DNA from: JAZKBN01 sp040388605
GTDB lineage: Bacteria > Bacteroidota > Bacteroidia > Cytophagales > Flexibacteraceae
DNA length: 64,000 bases
Assembly: GCA_040388605.1 (NCBI GenBank)
Contig: JAZKBN010000040.1
Location: 1 to 64,000 of the forward strand
Direction: 5' to 3'
How positions within the stretch are numbered: the first letter of the stretch is position 1; every line of letters begins with the position of its first letter. The notes below the pieces were generated by a model. The model searched no databases, had not been told where the DNA came from, and worked only from the letters and a program-made list of their open reading frames with translations. Below are positions 34,610 to 43,112 of the stretch, one piece after another. The position numbers were made by a program, and so were the translations under genes.

Positions 34610-35722
34610 TCAGCCTTTAAGGTAAAACGGTAGTTTAACTGTTTCGGCCTGCAATGGTTTAGTGCGCACGTTTACAAATATTTTGGTACCTGTTTTGGCA
34701 TAAGCCGTTTGCACATAGCCCAAGCCCACACCAATGCCCAAAGTAGGAGATTGTGTGCCGCTTGTTACCATGCCTATAGTTTCGCCGCTCTCGTTCTGCA
34801 ATTCATAATGCCCGCGCGGAATACCGCGTTCCAGCATTTTAAAGGCCACTAATTTGCGGCCTGTGCCTTCTTTTTTCAGGGCGGCCAGCAAGTCGCTGTC
34901 AATGAACGGCTTGGTAAATTTGGTAATCCAGCCAAGGCCGGCTTCAATAGGCGATGTGGTGTCGTCTATATCATTACCATAGAGGCAGAAGCCCATTTCA
35001 AGCCTGAGGGTATCGCGTGCACCGAGTCCTATGGGTTTAATTCCCTGCTCTTTGCCTGCCTCCATAATGGCGTTCCAAACATGTTCAGATTTTTCGGCAG
35101 GTACATAAATCTCGAAGCCGCCGGAGCCTGTATAGCCGGTTGCTGAAATAAGCACGTTTTCAATGCCGGCGAAATCGGCATGAACGAAGGTATAGTATTG
35201 CAGGCCCTCCAAATCGGCAGAGGTGAGCGATGCCAGCGCGGCAGCGGCTTTGGGTCCCTGCACGGCAAAGAGCCCTGTTCGGGCAGATATGTCTTCAAGC
35301 TCTGCCCCGAAACCCCGCTCCTCGTTTTGCTTATTTATCCAGGCCCAATCCTTATCTATATTGCCGGCGTTAACCACCAGCAGGTATTCGTTTTCAGCGA
35401 GGTTATAAACCAGCAGGTCGTCAACTATGCCGCCCTTGCCGTTAGGCAGGCAGCTGTATTGAATTTTACCCGGGGTAAGTACAGCGGCATCGTTAGAAGT
35501 TACCCATTGAATGAGCGGCAATGCGCCCTTGCCCCTTACCATAAACTCACCCATGTGCGATACATCAAAAATACCTACGGCATTGCGAACGGTATTGTGC
35601 TCGTCAAGATCAGAGCTGTAGCGCACGGGCATGGTAAAGCCGGCGAAAGGCATCATTTTAGCGCCAAGCTGCGCATGAAGCGCTTCAAGGGGAATACTTT
35701 TAAGATCTGTCTGTATATCCAT
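34610..35722 (-). CDS. gcvT: Aminomethyltransferase (glycine cleavage T protein)
   Basis: 370 residues. With H, P and L proteins it decarboxylates glycine and transfers the methylene to tetrahydrofolate. Seen: KMMPFAGFTMPVRYSS, FDVSHMGEFMV, QGPKAAAAL, and ARDTLRLEMGFCLYGNDID. The ATG at 35722 (MDIQTDLKSIPLEALH) was preferred because family members begin close to this point and the upstream residues are hydrophobic noise. The other gcv genes are not in the window. A degenerate -7 box (TACCTTTA) lies upstream. Confidence 0.95.
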   Translation of the reverse strand: MDIQTDLKSIPLEALHAQLGAKMMPFAGFTMPVRYSSDLDEHNTVRNAVGIFDVSHMGEFMVRGKGALPLIQWVTSNDAAVLTPGKIQYSCLPNGKGGIVDDLLVYNLAENEYLLVVNAGNIDKDWAWINKQNEERGFGAELEDISARTGLFAVQGPKAAAALASLTSADLEGLQYYTFVHADFAGIENVLISATGYTGSGGFEIYVPAEKSEHVWNAIMEAGKEQGIKPIGLGARDTLRLEMGFCLYGNDIDDTTSPIEAGLGWITKFTKPFIDSDLLAALKKEGTGRKLVAFKMLERGIPRGHYELQNESGETIGMVTSGTQSPTLGIGVGLGYVQTAYAKTGTKIFVNVRTKPLQAETVKLPFYLKG

Positions 35723-35861
35723 TATTTGTATTAACAGGGAAATTCGTCTTGGAATAAGTACGAAAAGCAGCGTTAAAGGTATTGAATATTTTGCAGAAGC
35801 CTGCATTTCGGCAGGCCGGGCAGCAGGAAATTCATGAAATTTGGCTAATCAGGTGTAAAAT

Positions 35862-35895
35862 AAAAGGTCGCTGTATATTACAACAGCAACCTTTT
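35862..35895 (-). terminator. Terminator for the leftward PID-CTERM gene
   Basis: AAAAGGT and GCTGT pair with ACAGC and ACCTTTT around a short loop. On the minus strand TTTTATTTT follows. A second hairpin (35918-35943, CTGTTTTCCC with GGGGAAAACAG) lies between it and the stop codon. Confidence 0.65.
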
Positions 35896-35917
35896 CAAAA
35901 TCAGAGTATGTACATGG

Positions 35918-35943
35918 CTGTTTTCCCTTAAAGGGGAAAACAG
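35918..35943 (-). other. Hairpin just after the PID-CTERM stop codon
   Basis: CTGTTTTCCC (35918-35927) pairs with GGGGAAAACAG (35933-35943). It stands in tandem with the terminator at 35862-35895. Confidence 0.5.
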
Positions 35944-35947
35944 GTTA

Positions 35948-36199
35948 TTACTTAACCGCCAAAGCGGCTTTGGCTTTTTTGCGTGCACGCACACGCTTTA
36001 GGCCGTAGCTGATGCCGGCAGCTGCCAGCAGGCTTGCGCCCCCGTCTATTGGTACGCCCGCAGGCTGAGCCGAAGGTGTGGGACCAAGATCACCCGGATC
36101 GCCGGGATCCTGCGCAAATGCAGGCGAGGCAAGGGCAATAACGCCTGCAACCATCAGGCTGCGCAGTAATGTTTTAGAGCTTATCTGGAATAACGACAT
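35948..36199 (-). CDS. Small PID-CTERM-type sorted protein
   Basis: 83 residues. A signal peptide (SLMVAGVIALASPAFAQ) is followed by a short Gly/Pro/Asp-rich linker (DPGDPGDLGPTPSAQPAG) and then a tripartite C-terminus: the P-I-D motif in VPIDGGASLL, a short hydrophobic helix AAAGISYGL and a basic tail KRVRARKKAK. This matches the PID-CTERM sorting class of Bacteroidota, thought to be processed by a membrane sortase-like enzyme in the way PEP-CTERM proteins are by exosortases. With almost no mature domain it may be a structural or signal-type peptide. No sorting enzyme is encoded nearby. Confidence 0.72.
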   Translation of the reverse strand: MSLFQISSKTLLRSLMVAGVIALASPAFAQDPGDPGDLGPTPSAQPAGVPIDGGASLLAAAGISYGLKRVRARKKAKAALAVK

Positions 36200-36221
36200 T
36201 GTATTGATTTTATGTTTTTAA

Positions 36222-36251
36222 AGCAGGGCCCGTTTAATTCCGGGCCCTGCT
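36222..36251. other. Perfect GC-rich hairpin between the giant NHL gene and the PID-CTERM gene
   Basis: AGCAGGGCCCG (36222-36232) pairs with CGGGCCCTGCT (36241-36251), loop TTTAATTC. The T run is short on the minus strand (TTT), so it may be a weak terminator or an mRNA-processing site between the two leftward genes. Confidence 0.55.
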
Positions 36252-36285
36252 CCTGTTTGAAGGTTTGTTAATTGCCTGCGGCAAA

Positions 36286-39200
36286 CTATTGTTTAACCAC
36301 TTTATGAACCGAAGATTGGCCCTTGTTGATGCAGCGCAGTGTGTAAACACCGTTCGGGAACGATGAAAGGTCTATAGAACCTAAGTCGTTAATCTCGGCC
36401 TGCAATACGGCACGGCCGGCGGCATCGTACATATTAATGTGGCTTTGGCCGGGGAGTGCAAGTTGCAGGCGGCTGTTGGTCGGGTTAGGGAACAGGCTGA
36501 GCTGCTGCATGCCCTTGGCTATACCGTTAACGTTATTGGTACGCACCAGTTGCAAACGGTTTTCGAAACGGCCTTTGGCGGTTATGAAGCTGTATGGCAT
36601 TTCATGCATCAGGTTATCGGCACGGTCGTAAACAAACCATTCGCCTTCAGATTCAAGCACATTAATGGTATGTGTTTCGGCAGCCATGGCAGAGTATGCC
36701 AACGGTACACGTGTTTCAGGCGATGTTAAACGATCAAGCGGTAAGCAGTTGATAGAGAAATGCTCGTTTTCGTTCATGGTGTAAAGGCTCATGCCGCCGG
36801 CGTGCACTTTGCCTGCGTCTTTATCCTTATCGAAACCTGCGAAAGCGCCGTCTTCGAAATAAACCACGGTTTCATCGTTCACGCTGCCGGCTGCAGATAA
36901 TTGCAGGCGAACAAGTCCCGGACGTGATTCTGAACGGTAGAAGCTTGGGTTCATGTAAGTGGTAAGCCTGAGCGCATTTGTGAAAGGAACAACACCGCCG
37001 CAATCCATATTGGCGCGCATGAAGAAGCCCTGCATGCTGCCTATGTATTTGCTGCCGCCGTTGTTGGCCACACCGTTTACATAGCTTCCGTAACGGCCGG
37101 CATATTGGCCGGTGCTTTGGGCGGTGTAAATCGCGTTTTCGAACTGGTTTGTCAGGTCCATGCGGCTCCAGTCAATTGGGGCAGGGTAGGGGTTACCTAC
37201 AAGCAGCCAGCCCGAGTTTACCTGGTGTCCGCCGGTATAGGTAACAGGCTGATCTCCGTTGTTCAGGGTGCCGCTTACCTGTAAGGTTTTGTTGGCGCCT
37301 ATGTTCACAGAGTAACCGCGACCTGCTTCCATATTGCCGGTAGGTACATACCATCCTTTAGAGAAGGTATCGGTGGTTGCGGTAATACGTGCTTCGTTGA
37401 ACGCGAATACGTTCGGGAAAGGAGTAACCAGGCCGGGAACGGCGGCAGTGTTGTAATCGGTGTTCAATACAGGGCTAAAGCCGCCGGTTGTGGTGCTTAA
37501 GCCTGCCAGGGTTTGGCCGGCAACAGGGGTTGAATAATGCCTGTAGCCTGTGCCCGAGTTAATGGCAGCAGTAATGTAACGCTGCGCTTTGGCGGTGCCG
37601 CTGCTGGTACCGTTGGTGTTAACAACCATAGCCGTTGCGTTTTCATCGGAAAGCAGGGTGAAATGATTGTTGGTGTTGAAATTACCGTTGCTAAGCTCAA
37701 GCACATGCGTTACCGATGAAGCATTGGTAAGGCTTACGCCTGCTGCGTTGTTAATGGTAATGTTGCGGGCTTTTGCAGGCAGGCCTGAGCCTGTAACCTG
37801 TGAAGCTGAACCGTTATAGATATAATTGGCATCATCGCTGAAAATACGGGTAGCGGTTTGCACTGCGCCTGTTGCGCCGCTTTGTGCAATACCTGATGGA
37901 GAGCAGATTTGCAGGTATCCGCCGGCCATAAGGGTGAAGCTGCCGTCGCCCAAAATTTCGTTACAGCCTGTAATCAGGGTAACGCCGTCAGGTACTACTA
38001 TGCTTCCGTTTACTGTAAGGTTACCGCTGAGTGTTGCAGTTGTGCCGGGCGCGAAGGTTACATTGTTGTAAGGGCCGCCGCTTATGGTTTGATTAGCAGG
38101 AACATACAAATCTGGTGTTGCCGATGATACGGTAATGGCCTTGGTTGCCGATGTTCCGTTTCCGCATGTATTGCTTCCGTAAACGCTCAGGTTGCCTGAA
38201 GTTGCGCCTGCTGCAAAGCTTACGCTTACAGTAGTGCCTGAAGGTGTCAGAGTAGCCCCTGTGCCGCTGTAAGCCCAGGTATAGCCTGTTGCACCGCTGA
38301 TTGCAGATACAGAGTAGCTTTCGCTTGTGCTTTGGGTTGCTGTTGCCGAGCCGGAGATTGTTCCTGCAGCCGATGGTGCGCTTGCAATGCTCACGGTAAT
38401 GGCATTGCTTGCCGCCGAAGTACAGGCTCCGTTAGAGCTTATAAATTGTGCGGTATAAGTGCCGGCTGTGTTTACAGAAATGCTGCTGCCTGTTGAGCCG
38501 TTGCTCCAAAGGTAATTTGTAACTGGGGTTTTGGCAGCGCTGCCGCCTGTGGCAGTAAGCGTTACCGAGCTGCCTGAACAGATTGAGGTAGTTCCGCCTG
38601 CTGAAATTGAAGGGGCCGCAGATGTGCCCACAGTAACAGTGCTTGCATTGCTTGCAGCGCTTGTGCAGGTTCCTGAAATTACTTTCACGGTATAGCTGCC
38701 GGCAGCGCTTACGGTAATGCTTTGGGAGGTTGCATTGGTGCTCCACAGGTTACCCGTTGCCGAGCTTGAGGTAAGCGTTACGCTTCCGCCGGAGCAAAGA
38801 GCGGTTGAGCCGCTTGTGCTGATGGCAGGCGTATTGGGCGAGTTGGTTACAGTAACCGTTATTGTATTGCTTACGCCCGAAGTACAGCCTGAAAGTGTGT
38901 TAACATAACGTGCTGAGTAGGTGCCTGCCGTGGTTACGCTGAGGGTGGCTCCGTAAGTGCCGTTGCTCCACAGGTAAGGAATAACGGCTTTGGCTGCGCT
39001 GCCCCCGCCGGCGGAAATTACCAAAGTGCTGCCTGAGCAAATATTAACAGAGCCGCTTACAACACCCGGGGCTGTAATTGAAGGTGCCTGTGAAACGCCT
39101 ATGTTTACAATGGCTGAGTTGCTTGTTGCGCTGGTGCAGGTTCCTGAAATTACCTGAACAGAATAAGTTGCGCCTGTGCTTACAGTAATGCTTTGCGTGG

Positions 39201-42200
39201 TTGCGCCATTGCTCCAAAGGTTGCCGGTTGCTGAAGATGATGTAAGTACCAATGTGCTGCCAGAGCAGAGGTTGCTTGTGCCGGAAGGAGAAACCGAAGG
39301 TGTGGAAGGCGTATTGGTAACTGTAACCGTTATTGAGTTGCTTACTGCCGATGTACAGCCGGTTAGCGTATTAATATAACGGGCAGTATATGTGCCGGCC
39401 GTTGTTACGCTTAGGGTAGAGCCGTAAGTGCCGTTGCTCCACAGGTAAGGAATAACTGCTTTTGCTGCGCTGCCGCCGCCTGCGGTAAGAACTACAGAGC
39501 TGCCTGAGCAGATGTTAACCGAGCCGCTTACAACACCGGGGCCGTTAATGCTTGGTGCAGTTGATGTGCCAACAGTTACGGTAGTTGCCGCGCTTGTGCC
39601 GCTGGTGCATGCACCTGTGCCGGCGTAAACTGTATAGCTGCCTGCGGTGCTTACTGTAATGCTTTGGGTGGTAGCACCGTTGCTCCAGTGGTTATCGCTT
39701 GTGGCAGATGAGGTAAGTGTTACGCTGCTGCCTGCGCAAAGGCTTGTAGAGCCCCCTGCAGAAATTGTAGGTGTTGAAGGCGCTGATGCCGCTGTAACTA
39801 CAGTGGCTGCGCTTGTTGCGCTGGTACAGGAACCTGAACCCGTGTAAACAGTATAGCTGCCTGCTGCAGATACGGTTATACTCTGGGTTGTTGCGCCGTT
39901 GCTCCAATGGTTATCGGTTGTTTCAGATGAAGTGAGGGTAACTGTTGAGCCGTTGCAAAGCGCAGTGCTGCCGCTTGTGGTTACTGTTGGTGCAGAACCT
40001 CCGCCGCTTACCGTTACAGTAATTGTATTGCTGGTTGAAGAGGTACAGCCTGAGGCTAAATTTACAGTACGGGCAGAATAGGTGCCCGACGTTGAAACAA
40101 TAAGCGTATTGCCGGTTGAACCTGTGCTCCAAACGTAGTTGCCAATTACTTTGGCAGCGCTGCCGCCTGTGGCTGTAAGGGTTACAGATCCCCCGGTGCA
40201 GAATGTGGTTGCAGTACCGGCTGCTATTGAAGGGGCGGTTGAAGTTCCTACTGATACTGTTGTGTTAGAGCTGGTGGCGCTTGTGCAGGGCAGAACTCCG
40301 GTATAAACTGAAAAGCTACCCGAAGCTGAAACTGTAATGCTTTGGGTTGTTGCCCCGTTGCTCCAGTGGTTATTGCTTGTTGAAGAGGAAGTTAATGTAA
40401 CACTGCCACCCGCGCAAACAGTTGTATTGCCTGATGCCGAAATGGTGGGCGTTGCAGGCGAGGTATAACTGTTCGGGTAGGTAATCTTACGAACCACCTG
40501 GCCGTTGTATTCGGTGGTGTATATGGTGCCGTTGCAGGTTACGGTTATGCCGCCGGGGCTGTTAAAGCCGGCTGCGGTGCCAACACCGTTTGAGCTTTCC
40601 TTAAGACCGCTGCCAAGAATGGTGGTAACCACACCGGCAGGGGTAATTTTGCGTACATTGTTGGTTGAGGCATCAACGGCAAGAATGTTGCCCTCGTAAT
40701 CCATAGCCAAATCGTAAATGCCGCTGAACGATGCTGCTGTACCGGTACCGTCTGCTGAGCCGGCTGAGGCGCCGCCTGCAATGGATGTAACCACGCCTGT
40801 GGCAGCCACTATTTTACGAATTTTATAGTTGTTGTATTCGGCAACATATACATTGCCAAGGGCATCGCAGGTAACTGCCCATGGGGAGTTGAATAAGGCA
40901 GCCGAACCTGTGCCGTCGGCAAAGTCGCCTAAAGCGGTATGATCACCGGCAATGGTGCTTACTATGCCTGCCGGGGTTATTTTCCTGATTACATTATTAC
41001 CTGCATCGGCAATATAGAGGTTACCGTTTTGGTCGGCATCAATACCGTTGGGGTAGTTGAAGGTGGCAATTGTTCTGTCGCCGTCTTTCCATAAATCTGA
41101 TGAACCGTAAACGCCGGCGTAAGTAGTTACCACGCCTGCCGGTGTTATTTTGCGTATAAGGTTGCTGTATTGGTCTACTACGTAAAAATTCCCGTCGAAC
41201 TTATTGTAAACCATATCTGAGGGGCCGTAGAATTCAGCAGCGGTACCCGTTCCGTCGGTATAACCGCCGTTTACGCTTACCAGGCCTGCAAAATCAGAGG
41301 CTACACCGGCAGATGTAATTTTACGGATTACGTTATTCCCTTGATCTGCCACGTAAATATTACCGGTAGCATCGGTAGTAATGCCCATGGGATAGGTAAA
41401 TTTATTCACCGAAGCAGCGCCGTTAACGTGGCCGGGCTGAGTGCCGGCAAATGTTGCCACCGTGCCTGAAATAATGGTTCTGAGAAGGTTATTCTGATTG
41501 TCTACCACATATAAAGCCGTTGCGTTATATACAAGTGAAATAGGCGACCAGAATTTAGAGGTTGCAGCAGGGCCGTCAACATAGCCGGCGTCCATACGGT
41601 CAGTTGTTGTTGTGCCGCTGCCGCCTATTGTTGAAACTGTTGCGCTTGAAATTACAATTTTTCGGATGCTGTTTCCCTGCCAGTCGGCAATGTAAAGGTT
41701 TGCAGAGCCGTCGTACTCAACATCGAGCGGGTTCAGGAAACCTGCAGTTGCCCCCACACCGTCCTGCTTACCGCCGTCGTTAGGGCCGGTGCCATGGCCG
41801 GCAAGGGTTGTAACCACGCCTGTCGATGTAATTTTACGGATGCGGTTATTGTATTGGTCAGCTACGTACACATTTCCTGAGCCGTCAACATCAAGGCCTG
41901 CAGGGTTATAAAACTGGGCAGAAGCGCCGGTAGCGTTGGTATAACCCGGAGATCCGCTTCCTGCAAACAGTGTGGATGTTCCTGAAGTGCTTATTTTCCG
42001 TATTCTTTGGTCGGCGTAATCAGATACGTATAAAACGCCCGAGGCATCTATGCATATCCCGCTGAGAGTCTTGAACTGCGCAGTGGTGCTGTTGCCTTCA
42101 ACGTAACCTGTTGCGCCGGTGCCGCAGTAATTGGTTACTACGCCGGCTGAGGTTATTTTCCTGATACGGTTAGTTTCTGCTGCATATATATTGCCTGATG

Positions 42201-42519
42201 CGTCAATATCAAGACCGGCAATATACTGGAAGCGGGCTGCGGTGCCGGTGCCGTTCACATAGCCGCCCGTAGCTGAGCCGCCTGCAAAAACAGACATTAC
42301 ACCTGCCGGGGTATATTTCAGGATTCGGTAATTCGTGTTGTCGGCAATATATAGGTTGCCCGATGCATCGAGGCAGGCTCCCCTGGTGGTGCCAAAAGGT
42401 ATAGCCTGGCCGGCAAGTGTTGTGGTGGTGTACTGCGCTTTTACTGAAGTTGCGCAAAGTAAAAGCAATAGGGCAATAAATAGCCGGCCTGCCTGCCGGG
42501 TAGGTAAGGGTAAGAGCAT
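36286..42519 (-). CDS. Giant T9SS type A protein: 12 NHL repeats and tandem Ig-like repeats
   Basis: 2,077 residues. A signal peptide (LFIALLLLLCATSVKAQ) precedes twelve NHL repeats (about 35-690; unit such as SGNIYVADQGNNVIRKIT), enough for two six-bladed propellers. Then come about nine Ig-like repeats that alternate a 70-residue type (HWSNGATTQSITVS) and an 80-residue type (GSAAKAVIPYLWSNG), a PKD-like domain, a region of unknown fold (about 1,470-2,000), and a type A sorting domain (SLFPNPTNSRLQLALP; ending in HKVVKQ). It is predicted to be surface exposed; binding roles of NHL propellers are varied. The Ig repeats are near-identical in DNA. Confidence 0.9.
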   Translation of the reverse strand: MLLPLPTRQAGRLFIALLLLLCATSVKAQYTTTTLAGQAIPFGTTRGACLDASGNLYIADNTNYRILKYTPAGVMSVFAGGSATGGYVNGTGTAARFQYIAGLDIDASGNIYAAETNRIRKITSAGVVTNYCGTGATGYVEGNSTTAQFKTLSGICIDASGVLYVSDYADQRIRKISTSGTSTLFAGSGSPGYTNATGASAQFYNPAGLDVDGSGNVYVADQYNNRIRKITSTGVVTTLAGHGTGPNDGGKQDGVGATAGFLNPLDVEYDGSANLYIADWQGNSIRKIVISSATVSTIGGSGTTTTDRMDAGYVDGPAATSKFWSPISLVYNATALYVVDNQNNLLRTIISGTVATFAGTQPGHVNGAASVNKFTYPMGITTDATGNIYVADQGNNVIRKITSAGVASDFAGLVSVNGGYTDGTGTAAEFYGPSDMVYNKFDGNFYVVDQYSNLIRKITPAGVVTTYAGVYGSSDLWKDGDRTIATFNYPNGIDADQNGNLYIADAGNNVIRKITPAGIVSTIAGDHTALGDFADGTGSAALFNSPWAVTCDALGNVYVAEYNNYKIRKIVAATGVVTSIAGGASAGSADGTGTAASFSGIYDLAMDYEGNILAVDASTNNVRKITPAGVVTTILGSGLKESSNGVGTAAGFNSPGGITVTCNGTIYTTEYNGQVVRKITYPNSYTSPATPTISASGNTTVCAGGSVTLTSSSTSNNHWSNGATTQSITVSASGSFSVYTGVLPCTSATSSNTTVSVGTSTAPSIAAGTATTFCTGGSVTLTATGGSAAKVIGNYVWSTGSTGNTLIVSTSGTYSARTVNLASGCTSSTSNTITVTVSGGGSAPTVTTSGSTALCNGSTVTLTSSETTDNHWSNGATTQSITVSAAGSYTVYTGSGSCTSATSAATVVTAASAPSTPTISAGGSTSLCAGSSVTLTSSATSDNHWSNGATTQSITVSTAGSYTVYAGTGACTSGTSAATTVTVGTSTAPSINGPGVVSGSVNICSGSSVVLTAGGGSAAKAVIPYLWSNGTYGSTLSVTTAGTYTARYINTLTGCTSAVSNSITVTVTNTPSTPSVSPSGTSNLCSGSTLVLTSSSATGNLWSNGATTQSITVSTGATYSVQVISGTCTSATSNSAIVNIGVSQAPSITAPGVVSGSVNICSGSTLVISAGGGSAAKAVIPYLWSNGTYGATLSVTTAGTYSARYVNTLSGCTSGVSNTITVTVTNSPNTPAISTSGSTALCSGGSVTLTSSSATGNLWSTNATSQSITVSAAGSYTVKVISGTCTSAASNASTVTVGTSAAPSISAGGTTSICSGSSVTLTATGGSAAKTPVTNYLWSNGSTGSSISVNTAGTYTAQFISSNGACTSAASNAITVSIASAPSAAGTISGSATATQSTSESYSVSAISGATGYTWAYSGTGATLTPSGTTVSVSFAAGATSGNLSVYGSNTCGNGTSATKAITVSSATPDLYVPANQTISGGPYNNVTFAPGTTATLSGNLTVNGSIVVPDGVTLITGCNEILGDGSFTLMAGGYLQICSPSGIAQSGATGAVQTATRIFSDDANYIYNGSASQVTGSGLPAKARNITINNAAGVSLTNASSVTHVLELSNGNFNTNNHFTLLSDENATAMVVNTNGTSSGTAKAQRYITAAINSGTGYRHYSTPVAGQTLAGLSTTTGGFSPVLNTDYNTAAVPGLVTPFPNVFAFNEARITATTDTFSKGWYVPTGNMEAGRGYSVNIGANKTLQVSGTLNNGDQPVTYTGGHQVNSGWLLVGNPYPAPIDWSRMDLTNQFENAIYTAQSTGQYAGRYGSYVNGVANNGGSKYIGSMQGFFMRANMDCGGVVPFTNALRLTTYMNPSFYRSESRPGLVRLQLSAAGSVNDETVVYFEDGAFAGFDKDKDAGKVHAGGMSLYTMNENEHFSINCLPLDRLTSPETRVPLAYSAMAAETHTINVLESEGEWFVYDRADNLMHEMPYSFITAKGRFENRLQLVRTNNVNGIAKGMQQLSLFPNPTNSRLQLALPGQSHINMYDAAGRAVLQAEINDLGSIDLSSFPNGVYTLRCINKGQSSVHKVVKQ
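38880..39560 (-). repeat. Near-identical tandem Ig-coding repeats, about 471-bp period
   Basis: The stretch around 38960 and the one around 39431 share long runs of identity (for example CCGTTGCTCCACAGGTAAGG in both), offset by 471 bp. One period holds one short plus one long Ig-like repeat. The pattern extends weakly to both sides (about 38.4-40.4 kb). Recent duplication within the gene is the simplest reading. Confidence 0.75.
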
Positions 42520-43112
42520 AAAGTGTTAGGAAACAGGTTGTTTACTTAAGCAAGTCGAATGGTATGTAAACGGCGTTTTAGTCTAAAATAATGAAAATGC
42601 GGTTTACGAACCTTCGTGTGATACAGTTGCAATGCGAAATTAGACTATTAATATTTTTAACTAATATCTTGGTATATTAATAATGTACGGAAATTTGGTG
42701 TAATGTTTTATATATCAATGCTTTACCAATAATATCATGTAAGTTTATTTCATAATTTAAATAAATTTATATAACTGATTAATTAAGCGCCCCGGCTCTT
42801 TCGTTTATATATGATAATTATTCATTGCTAAGTATAATCAAGCGCGCAACCCGTTTTTTGCAGCTTAATTTATTAAGGGTGATTGCATTATAGCCGGATA
42901 AGCTATACCTGAGAAAGCCTTCGTTTTTGTTTTTTTTGCATCCTGATACCCGGTTTTCATTAACTCTGATCGGCTTAAGCAATTGAGGAAATACTATTGA
43001 TTCCGGATCGTCTTTTCTACATTTTTCTTCATTTATCAGGCTAATCTTAATTTTCCTTATATTTCGAGCCCCTTTGCAATTAAAAAATAATTACCCGCCA
43101 ATTAACCTTTTC
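42520..43112. other. AT-rich divergent intergenic region between the two giant T9SS genes
   Basis: About 590 bp, much more AT-rich than its surroundings, with no credible gene. Both giant genes must be driven from here, but I found no perfect TAnnTTTG box; the nearest rightward match is TATATTTC near 43060. Several TATATA and TTAATTAA tracts (42700-42830) are present. Confidence 0.5.

Noticed and set aside
38400..40400. Periodic repeats that could be mistaken for a CRISPR array
   Set aside because: The period is about 230-470 bp, the units are translated as Ig-like domains, and there are no short palindromic repeats with unique spacers or cas genes.
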